Source: Hericium rajendrae (taxonomy: Eukaryota > Basidiomycota > Agaricomycetes > Russulales > Hericiaceae). From it: a stretch of DNA of 64,000 nt. Below the pieces are notes generated by a model. That model saw only the letters and a list, made by a program, of their open reading frames with translations, made no database searches and was not told where the DNA came from. The stretch is taken from assembly GCA_033439255.1 (NCBI GenBank), contig CM065892.1, positions 62,001 to 126,000 on the forward strand, written 5' to 3'. Below are positions 46,432 through 57,965 of the stretch, piece by piece (within the stretch, counting starts at the first letter, position 1; each line of letters opens with the position of its first letter). A program made the position numbers and the translations under genes.

Positions 46432-47598
46432 ATGGACGCGCCCTCTTCCTCGACACAAGCATCGGAGCTCGCACGCGACGTATCAAACGTGTTTGAAGAT
46501 ATTGAGAATCCCGTCGATGTCCCACACTCTCGAAAAATGCGCAGAAGAAGGCCCGTAAACAAGCTCTATACCAGGAACGGAAGCTAGAACGGCGCGCTCG
46601 CGAAAAGGAGGCAAAAAAGGTCAAGAAACGCGAGCGGGCAGAGAAAGATCGCGGCTGGTGAAGAGGTCCCTGGTGAGCCACCAGCGAAGAAATTCAAGGG
46701 GCTCAATGGTCCGAGGAAGCCATTCAATGCGAGGGTGGTCGTGGATCTTGGCTTCGATGATAAGATGACCGACAAGGTGAGGAATCCCGTTCATCTATTG
46801 GTTCACATCGGTCTGACATCTTCAATGATGTCCCCAGGAGATCACATCTTTATGTTCACAATTGGCCTATACATACAGCGCGAATCGTCGTTCGCAGATG
46901 CCATTTTCTTCAATTTTATATACCTCACTGAACGGGCGCACGTTCACACGTCTCGAGAGCATGAATGATGCCGGTTACAAGCGTTGGACAGACACAGAGT
47001 GGTGGAGCGAAAGTTACGACCAGCTCTGGCGACAGCCGTCTGAGGTTGAAAAGGAGAATACGGACTGAGCCGGCTGCACCTGACAGCGCTGGAGACAAGG
47101 GTATCAAAGCGACTGCACCAAAAGAAAGCGTGGTATATCTTACTGCCGACACACCTGAAGAACTGAGCGAGCTTGTGGAGGGAGAGACATACATTATCGG
47201 CGGCCTGTGTGATCACAATCGCTACAAGGTCAGTATTTTGATTCACGGTGCATCGCGCTGCTCTGAGTACGCTCGCGCTTTGACTTCAGAACATATGCCT
47301 GGACAAAGCGAAGGAATCTGGAGTACGCGTGGCGCAGCTGCCGATCGGCCGTTACTTGTCACACCTTCCGACTCGAAAGGTCCTCACCGTAAATCAAGTC
47401 TTCGAGATCCTGTTAAAATGGAACGAGACGCGAGATTGGGAGCAGGCGCTTTACGCAGTGATACCAAAACGAAAATTCCAGGGCGGCGAGAAGCAAGAGG
47501 GTCAGGGAGAGGAACAGGATGAAGATGATGAGGCAAGGCAAGAAAAAGAAAATGCAGACGCCGCGAGGAAGGAAGAAGAGGTGGTCGAACCGAATTAA
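46432..47598 (+). CDS. TRM10: tRNA (guanine-9-N1)-methyltransferase, TRM10-like, with frame breaks
   Basis: TRM10 (SPOUT family) methylates N1 of guanosine 9 in cytosolic tRNAs. Recognisable blocks: a basic helix QKKARKQALYQERKLERRAR; NARVVVDLGFDDKM; SQLAYTYSANRRSQMPF; VVYLTADTPEEL; GETYIIGGLCDHNRYK; GVRVAQLPIGRYL; and VLTVNQVFEILLKW, then an acidic/lysine tail. Clear introns are 46777-46837 and 47229-47289. The basic helix lies in a different frame from both the ATG exon and the catalytic exon, and another shift is needed between 47000 and 47100. Single-base changes in runs at 46521-46523 (CCC), 46644-46646 (AAA) and near 47048 restore a full protein. Unusual introns (for example 46481-46545) are an alternative. 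The gene may be intact in the organism. Confidence 0.85.
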
Positions 47599-47611
47599 TT
47601 GTAATATCGTA

Positions 47612-49029
47612 TTACAGGACGTCTTGCAACTTGGTCTTTCCTGTACCTCTTTCGAGTGGTTTCGGCTGAGTTGGAGCGGGTTTCCAACCAATCTATTAAC
47701 TATTAATCCGAAAGTCGTTTGAGTTTTAGCGATCCCGACTCACCATGTAAATAACTTGGAACGTCGCGGGTATCGTGCCGTCTTCCTTGCCATGCAACTC
47801 TGCAAATCCCATCAATGCCAGCAGTCTGTCACGAGAATCAATGCACCTACCCTTGTAAATGGCGGAAGCAGCTGTCAAGGTATCACGATGTATGTAAGGA
47901 CGTCTGTTAAATTCGATTTTAGAATGGACAACATTGCGATCCATTTGAAACACCTACCGCCCAACGATGGCATTGCTTTCGCCCATGTCCTGCAGATCCT
48001 CCATGAGTTCCCACATGCTGGGATAACCTGCTGTGACTTCGTCGACGTCAACTGTCAACAGGGTGAAGCCCGCGCGACCCATGAGATTGGACATGTCTCG
48101 AGGGTCTGAACACATATGAATCGGTCTGACAGATTAGAGTTGCATCGCTGAGCGCGAGGCTTACCAGCCATGGGGATACATGAGGCGAGATGCCGCCTTC
48201 TCTCTCTACTTGGGCGAGCTGCAGAGCAGTACGGAGTTCAAACAACGTGTCTCCGCCAAAGAGGGCACCAATAAACACGCCGTCGGGTTTAAGAGCTTCT
48301 TTGATCTGAACAAGTACACCTGCAAGCCCTGAGTTATTGTCTGCAGAATATGCCACCGAGGTTATTTCCGACCTGGTAAGTCATTGACCCAATGCAGGTT
48401 AAGACAGGATACTATCGCATCCTGGGAGTTCCGTGGTATATGTTCGAGGAGCTGTTCCTCATCAAAGGACAACCTCTTCACAGGAACTAAAACAGACGGA
48501 TCAGACCAGAGCAATATACATGGGACGTCATAGCCTTGCCTTCAAACTCGGAGTCTGGGTCTCTATGCAGCGTCTTTTCTGGCGTTGAGTGAGCTGACGA
48601 ACACGCGCGAAAGAGACGCCTTACCACTCATGTCCACCATTGTGACCTGCTCTACCTGTCCTTTCTCTAACAGTTTGGTGAAATGTCCTGGACCGGACCC
48701 AAGATCCAATATGATACCAAACTTCCGCTTAATATCCTGTTCACCAACCAGTCAATCCCCGACCTCGCACGAAACACGGGAATCACACACCAGAAACCGC
48801 TCCATCAATCTATCCGCAACTTCGTCACGGATATAGTCCACTGTCCGACTCCGGTCGCCACCATCACGAGTTGCCGCACGGTTTTCTGCATCCGCTTTGC
48901 ATTGCGGTCGAACACCTGGAAGGGACCAACAGTATTCGGATTTATGGTAGACGATGACGAAACAGAAGCATATCCCCGGGTAAGTTGTAACGCGCGGACT
49001 TGGCTGCGCGAGCGAAACAGAGCGAACAT
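47612..49029 (-). CDS. NDUFAF5-like mitochondrial complex I assembly methyltransferase/hydroxylase
   Basis: NDUFAF5 family proteins act in the mitochondrial matrix in early complex I assembly. The N-terminus ([20 protein letters not shown]) looks like a mitochondrial presequence. Blocks: [43 protein letters not shown] (SAM motif I); [65 protein letters not shown]; and [17 protein letters not shown]. There are at least eight introns, including a GC-AG intron at 48487-48539. The conserved block RMQK-[D/N]-RAATR needs one extra A in the A4 run (T4 at 48882-48885 on plus), and the join before RDMSNL needs one more C (GGG at 48102-48104). The stop codon lies 13 bp from the TRM10 stop. Confidence 0.88.
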
Positions 49030-49260
49030 GATCGCCGACGTGTGCTCCTGGTCACTGCGATGACGACGAGCAGACTCGGAAAACAGCGCCCACAGAACCC
49101 CACAAGCACGCGACCCGCGTCAGATCACGTGAAAACGTTGATCGAGTATTTAGATCTCCGCTTAGCTCAGCAGTGTGGCCTCGCTCGCCGATTCGGATTG
49201 CATTATACTCTCACAAGGCGCAGGACGCACTGTCCTTGTCTCTTCGCTCTTTCGCTCATC
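49030..49260. promoter_or_regulatory. Divergent promoter region
   Basis: A 231-bp spacer between the NDUFAF5-like gene and the large zinc-finger gene. No specific motif was recognised. Confidence 0.4.
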
Positions 49261-52200
49261 ATGAACAACAATGGCAACCCCGCACAGTATCTGCAGGACA
49301 ATAGGAACAACCAGGTCTCGAATCCGCCCCTTGTGGACTGGGCGAGAGGGATGACTCTAGAGCAATACCAGCAGAATCAGGCGCGCATCGCGGAGCTACA
49401 GCATATGAATGAGTTGGGGCTGCGTGCGTATGCGCAGAGGGAGATGGACCGTGTGCAGCAGGGACTTGAAGCCGCGTATGTCCCAATCCTCAAAAATCTT
49501 TCGTCTTTAGTCTGACACGCTTTGCAGGCGTCGATTGCAGCAACTGCAGCAAGTTACTGGGTACGTGGGTTCACTTCGTAGTCGACGCGCTCTGACAGAG
49601 TATCACAGGCGTTCGCTCTACATCACACCGAGCAACGAACCAGTTCCACCTCCGCCTGCGATGCTAGGACAGCAGCAGCAGTATGGCTTTCAGAGTCAGA
49701 ACGTATTCTCATCAACCTCTCAGGTATGAGCACGTTGTTTTTCGCGTGCGTTTCGGAGGTTTAACACTTGCTTTATCAGCAGGGAGCAACTCCTATGCAA
49801 GGACGTATACGAATGTTGGTCAAGGTCAACAAACAAATCAATTCCACGCGGCAGCGCAGGCGGCGTATTATCGCTCGCATGTCAGCGAACAGCGCCCCAT
49901 TCCTCTCCTGTGCCACAGCGGCCTCCTGAAGCGCATGCCGCGCCGCAATTCCGGTCGTATGGGGCTCCGCCGCAGCCGCAAGCACAGAGCAGCAGAGCGC
50001 AACCTGAGCAGGTAATTGCATATCTGATTACTTCTCTATTCGAGTGTTTATCTTTGCTACTATTTGCAGGCACATGCAAGAGCAGCGTATCAGGCTCCTG
50101 CCCAACCTGCGACTCGACCTTCCAGCTCGACTGAAACGTCTTCAGTGCTGCGAGAGATGGTATGGTCGAATGAACACCGAGTTTGCTATTACGTGCTAAC
50201 GCTTTGTTCAGGTCAACCACAGCCTCAGCCTCAGGCGAAGGCAGCGACACCTCAGGATCAATTTGTCCCCACTCCTGCTCAATTACATCAGACTGGCCAA
50301 CGTTTTACCTCAAAAGCCACGCCTCCCCTACAGCAACGTGCCTTTGTCCCGAATGCCCCAGGAACTACGCAGCAACAAGCTCCCCCGCACATGCTGCAAG
50401 AACCACTCAGCAGCAAGAACGTACTGCAGGAATTCATCCAGTGCCTGGTATGTCGATTATTTTGGGTTCTATCACATTGATTGAGCTTGCCATAGAATTG
50501 GGCGAAGGATGAATATAACAAATGGGTGCGGGTGAGTCTCGTTCATCAAATTCTGCAACACAAGCATTAAGGCTAACATCTTGTAGCTTTATGGGACCAA
50601 AACAGCGGATGCATTGATGAAGGAGGTATATTCGAAACTGCAACAGAGGGCAGCTCAGCAGCGTGCAAATGCAGCGGCAAGTCAGCCTACACCCAGTACG
50701 ACTGCTAGTTCTGCAAAGCCTGCAACAGCAGGTGTCAATGTGCCATCATCAAGAGCTCCCGAACTAGCTCCTGGGCCTCCGACAACGCAGCAACCCGAAG
50801 TTGTTATTGTACCTTCAGAGCCATCCTCAACCGGCCAAACCCGAGGTACAGACACCATCCCGACACCTACGGTGCCCGCTACGTCCGCATCATTTACAGC
50901 TCAGCCTCAACCGCCCCAACCACTTTACATGCCCCGACCGCAGCAACCTGCGGCTTCCGCAAATTACATCGCTTCTTCCACCGCTCCGTCACAGAGTCGG
51001 CAAGGCCCGGTTAGTGGTGTCGACGTCGCACCCGCACCATCTGCCGCTCAGAGTGCTAGCACAGCGGCACCTCAGGCTCCCACACCCGTATCGCAGCTAT
51101 CCGCCACTCCAACATCTCTCCCCAAACCTGCCCAGCCAACACCGTCGAACTTTGTCCCAGGTCCGCAGGTCAGATGGCAAGCTCCGACCGGAGCACAGCA
51201 CTACCAGGGTGCGTACTTCCAGGGTGGCTCCGCCCAAGCATCGGGCTTGCCACACGCGTACCCAACGCAGCCTTACGGTGCTCATCTTTGGCCGCCCTTT
51301 GCAGCTGGCTCGGCCCCTGCCATGGGCCAATTCGTTCACTACGCGCCGTATGGTCAATATCCTCCTGTGCCTCCGCCTCCACAGCAGGGTTGGAGGCGAT
51401 CCCGGCCTGATTCGGACCAAGGTCAGGCTGCGGCAGTGTCGACAGGTTCAAAGCCGACGACACCAGTGCCAAAAGGGGCAGCGCCGTCCGATGCGGCGGG
51501 AATTCACACGAGCCCGCAGAGTGCTCGGAAGCTGACACTCGCCAGGGATATCCTTCGTTCGTTGGCGGGCACGTCGTCGCTCCAGCAGTCCTCGAAGGCG
51601 TCTGGCCAGAAACGCAAACGGACTCATGGGGAGGCCCCTGTTTCCGAAGAGCCACCTGCCAAGATGCCAACTCTAGATACCCTAGATGCAGTCCCGTTGG
51701 AGTCCGTTATCAACATTCCGTCCGACGACGAGACCGAGGTCGAAATCAGTCCATCCGTCGCATCTAAGGAGGCTACCGCCGAGCCGCCTGTTCTTCCCCG
51801 TCCTGCTCGCACGCCGGAGAGGTCTCCATTCGCTGCGTCGATTGCGAGTGCCTCGCCGCAGGCGATCACAACAGAGGGCGCCCGTATGCTTGCGCAGCAA
51901 GGCCCCGATTCCATTCTCCAGCCCTCAGCCTTCGCTGCGCCCAGCACACAGGCGATGCCGACGTTCAGCGGTCTTCACCACCCACTTGCGCCTTTCCTTC
52001 TCTCAAGCATGATGTTCCCGACTCCTGCGCAGACATACCCTCCTCCTTCTGTGCCGTCTGCGCCTCCACGGGCGCAGTCGCCTACTATGCAAACGGCCAC
52101 GATCGAGGAAGTCGAGGAGGTTGAGGATATCATTGATATTTCGTCAGAGAAATCGGAGGATGAGATGCCAGTTGATATTTCGAAGACGGCGGATACCCTT

Positions 52201-53709
52201 CCGGTCATGATGGACGTCACGGAGTCATCGGTGCCCGAGACGCCTGACGTTGGACTGGTGGATGCAGAGTCCTTCGATCCCTTCGTCCTCAAGGCCGGCT
52301 TGCTGGCGTCGCCTATGAAGAAAGCGCTGGCTATGCTGGCGGAGGAGCCGGTGCCGCTTCCAATTTCTTCAGAGGAAGAAGATGCGGCAGCGTTCGTGCC
52401 AAGGAGGTTCCCAAAAGTAACAAAGCATATGTACTTGTTCCTCCGCCGCCGGACTATGTGAAGCGGTTGAAGAACAGAGATACATTTGCTGGCTCGCAGG
52501 AAGATGAAGGTGTGTAGCATGAAAGCCGCCTCCGTTCTGCCATCTGACATCCCTCTGTTTCTTGTGCGGATAGCTCATCTCATGCGGATAGAGAAAGCCC
52601 TTCACAAGGCAGTCCGTCTGTCATGTAGTCGTCTGCGAAGGCGGGCGTGTGGATGGGGAGGATGCGGTGTCGAGTTCAACTCGGGAAATGCTCTTAAGGA
52701 GCATGTTGAGTCACAGCACATGGGGGACGGTGACCAGTCGTCTCGGGTACGCCTTGTTCTGTTTTAATGTGGAGAATACGCATCTTATTGTGTATGCAGG
52801 TGTATCGCTGTCAATGGACACTCTGCGGCAAGACATTCGACGCGGATTCTTTCGACGAACACGTCTTGCAACATGTGACTGGTAATCTGTATTGCGCCTA
52901 TGAAGGTACATCACCCATATATGATGTTGATATATTTGTTAATATGATAATGCAGACTGCGACCAACGCTTTAGGCAATTATCTGCTCTGTTCAAGCATC
53001 ATCAGCTCCATGAGGTTGATGAGGATCGTTTGCGACTCCCTGCGCTACCATTTACTCCCGATCTCCCCGAGCCATACGGTGCGCTGCCGGAAACCCTGCC
53101 GTCGTACATGTCTGTGACAAGGCCAGTCGCGCGCGAGCCGGTATCTCCGAGTCGGCACTCGTTGCTTGGACCATGGGTAAGTCAGGGGCCTTACTGTCAG
53201 TATCCAGAAGCTGACCGCGCTGATTAGGTGCTCTGGAATATTTTTGGATCAGTCAACCATGATTGCTTGATCGGCCGCCGTCCTCGTCTCGCAGTCAGCA
53301 AGCTCAATCACGACAGCTCGGCAGAGAAAGCTGCTCGCCCGATCGTTGTGCCAATTGTCGGTTACGACGAGTATGACTTCCTCGACAAAACGAGCAACGA
53401 CACTCCAGTGGTCTGCGACGATTTGGTAGACCCGCAGGGGATTTCACGTCTTTTGCACAGCGGGGTGCCATTGACCATCAAGGATGAGTCGGGTGCGGGC
53501 ATGGATAAAATTCAGGTCAACCCGAGTCCTCCTCCAACTGTGGAACCGAAATGGGAACCGGTTCTCTCCCTACCATCTCTGACATCCAGATGGCGTCGCC
53601 GGCGCAACCGATACCTGTCAACTCATCATCATCTCACCTCAGCACAAATAATGTTGAATCATATTCCATGATTCCTCCGCCGCTGTTTGGAGGTGAGGAC
53701 CGTTCATAA
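49261..53709 (+). CDS. Large Pro/Gln-rich protein with three C-terminal C2H2 zinc fingers
   Basis: This is probably a chromatin or transcription factor; the orthologue was not recognised. Exons begin MNNNGNPAQYLQDNRNNQ; early introns are 49476-49527, 49561-49608 and 49724-49779. A short ordered block (LNWAKDEYNKWVRLYG, then TADALMKEVYSKL) lies near 50490-50650. A long disordered Pro/Ser/Gln-rich and acidic region follows (50650-52400). Three fingers follow: CGWGGCGVEFNSGNALKEH, CQWTLCGKTFDADSFDEH and CAYEDCDQRFRQLSALFKH, all with C-x4-C spacing; the third is completed by splicing out the segment from about 52905 to 52955. The frame near 49800-49920 needs extra short introns. It also breaks near 52414 (A4 run) and 53540 (GTGG), and the better final frame ends at 53709; without that last shift the ORF ends at 53671. 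Confidence 0.7.
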
Positions 53710-54030
53710 AGGCAATTTTTGGAGATGTTGGGGCAGGGTGTACCGAAGATGCCATAGTTTATTTTACTGTAGCCCTTTGTTTTTGTGTTTACCCATGTCG
53801 CTGTATAGCTGTTTTTTGAGTATGCACGAGTTGTATGCTGGCCTCGAGCCGTCGGCATCACGACGGGGGCCGACGGAAGAACAGTTGTGCCAAAAATCGA
53901 AACAAAAAAGGAAATTGGGGCAGAAGCGAAAAGATATCAGCGGTCATAGGCGCTGTGCGCGCAGTGCTCCACATAGCTTTCCTCTTGTTCCAAGTCCAAC
54001 TCTTTCTTTCTCTCTTTCCTCTTTCTCGCC
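53710..54030. other. Intergenic region
   Basis: A 321-bp spacer between two plus-strand genes. A CT-rich tract immediately precedes the next start codon (54000-54030), common in fungal promoters. There is no other feature. Confidence 0.5.
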
Positions 54031-57000
54031 ATGACTAGCGGCTTTGACAGCCATGGTAAGCTCGAAGTCACGGTCCGCCATTCTGCGACTCAACGCCTTG
54101 TCCAGGCCCGATGTACATCTCGCCGCGGTCTGCAGATGTGATTCTGTCAGACATCCGTCCCATCACATTCAAGCCTGAAGCACTCCAATGCCTAAACGCG
54201 CTCCTAGACGAATTGCTCTGCAGCCTGCTTTCGGTGGCCCGGTCGCTGAATACGGAGAGGCTGAAACTGGGCTTGCATAAGGTGCTTCCCACCCCGCTGG
54301 GGAAAGAAGCGCTGCTCGAGGCGGAGGTGGAGCTGCGTGCGTACTGGGAGCGCACGGGCGTAGCTCAACCGGGATCGGCGAATGGGAAGGCACCCGTGGA
54401 CGCAGATTTCAATCTACAATGGGCGACGGAGGTACGTACATGTGTCGCTGCTTCGTTGATTTCTGCTTAGCCGGTGCAGCTCATGCGCCTCAAATGCGAA
54501 GCATACTCGACTCTCAACGACTCCGACGAAGATGCTCTTGCTGAAAGTCGGATCAATGAATCTTTGGGCCAGCCTGGAAAGAAATCGTCCCAAATTGCTC
54601 CTGCAGCGTTGTATTTGACTGCTATCCTTGAGTACGTGACCACTTAGATCATATACAAATCCAGCTAATCCTTCGTTCCGTTTTTAGATCCATCTGCGAG
54701 TAAGTCCCTTCATTCGAATCCGTCATTGATGGCTTCTGACGCCACGTTCCTGTTCTAGACATATTCTATCGAACGTTGGACGGGTCGCAACTCGCGACAG
54801 CAGCACGACGACTGCTACGCTTCATGACCTGTTTATTGCCCTTTGTGAAGATGACTCTATGTACAACTTGTTTAAGGCAATGAAGGGTGAGTTCCTGGTT
54901 AATATGTCTGTCAAGCTTTTCAGCTCAAGACACCGCGTTCTCGACCTTGATTTCCCACGTATCCCATGACAGTATATGAGCAGATCGAATTTCTCACGAA
55001 ACGCCCTACATCAAGAAGAAGCAAATCCATTTCGCGATCCAACGACAGACGCGACTCCCCCTCTCCCCTTCCCGATGTCGTTTCGCTGAAGGAGTCCGTG
55101 GGCGCACCGTCCACTCGTTCCCGCATTTCTTCCGAATCCTCATTGCCGAACGCGGTCTTGATCTCCACGGCAACACGGCCTTCCCTTGAGAAGGCAAGAG
55201 CCATCAAATTGTTCAAGGCGCATAATCGCACATCAAGCGAGCGCGAAGTGCCTTTGCCAGAGATGCCGTCACTCCCACGCAAACCAGATTCTGCTAGTAT
55301 TGATGGTGGCAGACGCAGTCTTAGTGGTCACAGTGTGCATGATGGAGGGGTCAACGGTTTAGCGTACGATGTAGAGGTGCGTCGTTCTTCGACTATCACC
55401 GTCTCCCTCTCATCTCCCTCTCATCTCTCCTGGTAGGACGAGGCCCTTGATCAGGAGTTCGACGATCTCATGCGCTCCGGAGATACCATGAAGATGTCGC
55501 TCACACCAGATAGATTGAGGTCTATGGAGGTGCGTTACATGTGATGTTATTGGCAGCTTCTTTTGACGATCTTACAGGTATACAATAAGGAGAGACAGCG
55601 GGTTGCCAAACAGGCATCGCTACAAAATGCACCCACTACGGCGTCCGCGGCGAACATTCCTACGAATGGGGTCGAAGCTCAGCAGAACGGGCATCCGTCA
55701 TCCGAAGCATTGCCAGGACGCAATGGCACACCGCGACCATCGCTGCGTCACGTCGATTCTATCATCGAAGACGATGAAGAACCAAAAGAGGCGATCGTCT
55801 CTTCTACCGTGCATAGACCAAATCCGTCACCGGCATCGATTGCGAATCCACCGCCTACAGCGTCGGCAGCACGACTCCGTTCCCTGTCCCAACCTGCAGC
55901 CGTTCAAAATGGACGCCATGCTGGAGGTGGACGGAAAACGTCCCTCTCTTCACACCCAATGCCTCCGCCTATCTCTCCGCCGCCGATGCGGGACCCGCGC
56001 CTCGCCTCTAAACATTCTGGTTCGTTGACCACGCCCAAGCGTACACGGAAGATCCAGCGACACAGAGAGTCCATGGACCTTGACGACATCATGAATGGCT
56101 CCGACGATGAGAGTCTTGCTTCTCCAGAGACACCAGCAACCCCAGCCGCAGCCCCTCGCCAGACGCCTTATGTCTCGCGCGCTGCGCGTGAACTCATCAG
56201 TTTCCTGGAGGAAGGACCTCCGCCCGAGATTCAGCCTCAGCGCCCAGCTGCTGTCAGCATGGTGTCGTTGACTCCGACAACCAAGTCGGGGAAGGGAGGA
56301 AATCGTCTTCAGCGCATAATGTCGAAATTGAGCCTTAACGGCAACGACAGATCCCCCACGGACTCGCCCAAACTTCGCAGGAAACCATCTGTAAACTATA
56401 TCAGCACGCCGTCGACGCCTGCAGGGCAAGCCCCGGTACATGTGAACAGCTCGCCTCTGCCGTTGCCTGTGAAGCCTGTCCCTCCGCGATTCCCCATCGC
56501 GACTTCCCCATCTTCGTCACCTTCAAGAGGGTCATCGCCAGACACAGGCACGCAGGGTACGGATGCTTCTCGGATCGAGCGCGACCGCTTGCGCAAGGGA
56601 TCTGTCTCGGGTGTTCGTAAGGCCGTGCCTAGGGAGTGGGAATCCGCGAATGAACGTGCACCTGTCGCACCTTCGAAGGATCCGGCAGCGACATATTCAC
56701 AGCGACTTTCGCCCTCCCCCGTCCCGATATCACCCATTCAGCATTCTCCGCCGGTCGCGTCGCATCTGGCTCCTTCGCGTAGCGGCTCTTTGCAGGCTAA
56801 CGGAAACGCAGTGGTACATATCAACGGCAATGGTTCGGTGCGCTCACAGGAGAGGCAGGAGATCAATGGGCGTCGTACGGAAAGTCCTCATCTCCGATAC
56901 AATCGTCCCGACACAGACGATGCCAATGGTTCAGGGCGGCCGTCGTCGAAGCAGGAGCTCAATGGCCACCGCACTGACAGCCCACTTCGATCGAACCATG

Positions 57001-57615
57001 CAGACGAAGATGGTCGGCCTGCATCGGGAGGAAGCATGTATGGTACTTCCAGCCGTGATGTCACGCCTACGCCTCGTGCGGGCCTGGTCGTCAGTCCCCG
57101 GTTGCCAAGTCAGGGCAATGGACCTCCTTCTGCCAATTCTGAGAGGGCATCCAGGCGCGGCATCAAGAGGAAGACGACCGTTAATGGTGCCGAGCTTGTC
57201 GATCGCGCTCCGTCCGAGCCTCCTGCGCCATCCCTGTCGGAAGCTATGGCCGTCGAGATGCGCCGTGTCTTGTCGAAGGCGACGACCGCAGACGAATGCC
57301 GCTTGCTGGTCGACATGTTCTTTGCGCGTGCGGGGTTGAAGAGTCCTACGGAATCGGACGAGCCGACTCCGGACCCTGGCGAAAACGGCACACAGTCAGT
57401 CAGACTCGAGCACTCCCTCGTCGAACACCTTCTGGGCGAAGATACCCTTCCTTCCTCGTCAGCATCGCCCAGTCCCTCCTCTTCAGAAACTCGAACTCCG
57501 ACCAACCTCCATGACCGATACCAATGTAGCGCACGAAGACGGCTACGTCGTCAAGAAGTCTCCCACAGTCCCTGTTGATACCCATCTTCCGTTCGCTATT
57601 GGAAACCTGGTTTAG
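54031..57615 (+). CDS. Large hypothetical protein with conserved N-terminal helical region
   Basis: I do not recognise the family. The N-terminal 250 residues look folded (ADVILSDIRPITFKPEALQC, then LNALLDELLCSLLSVARSL; later NVGRVATRDSSTTATLHDLF and VYEQIEFL). The rest is disordered, rich in Ser/Pro/Arg, with basic and acidic patches. Introns: 54056-54105, 54432-54470 (39 nt), one before and one after the 12-nt exon 54688-54699, 54887-54972, 55377-55436, 55530-55577 and probably 57399-57462. The last intron moves to a frame ending in MTDTNVAHEDGYVVKKSPTV and a stop at 57615, which looks more like coding sequence than the unspliced ending at 57578. Predicted length is about 1,040 residues. 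Confidence 0.68.
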
Positions 57616-57965
57616 TTTCGACCTGCAGCGCACGTTTTCCCGCCCGTGCAACCCGTGAATTGATCTATTGGTTGTTATCTGCATGTGGCGTTTTTGATCT
57701 TATTGATCTGTTTATTGATTTCTAACAGCCTTTGATAGCACCTTCTCTTTTTGCATCTCACGATTCGTTGGCTTTTCCTATGTTTATTTGCGTCTCAAGA
57801 TGCCGTACGCTTGTTTATAATGTGGATAGTCTTATTGCTCACACACTACCTTTTTCATTCTTTTTCCTGATTGCGTACAGCTATAACACCTTTCTGACGA
57901 TCGGTCCATTGTGTCTGTGAACACCCTTATGCACATATATTTCGTTGCTATCTGAAGGGAACATG
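57616..57965. other. Convergent spacer
   Basis: A 350-bp T-rich spacer between the 3' ends of the hypothetical gene and the BTB gene, presumably both 3' UTRs. I see nothing else in it. Confidence 0.5.

Noticed and set aside
49150-49200. tRNA-like words (TTAGCTCAGCAGTGTGG) upstream of the three-finger gene
   Set aside because: The A-box-like word stands alone; no B-box or cloverleaf follows.
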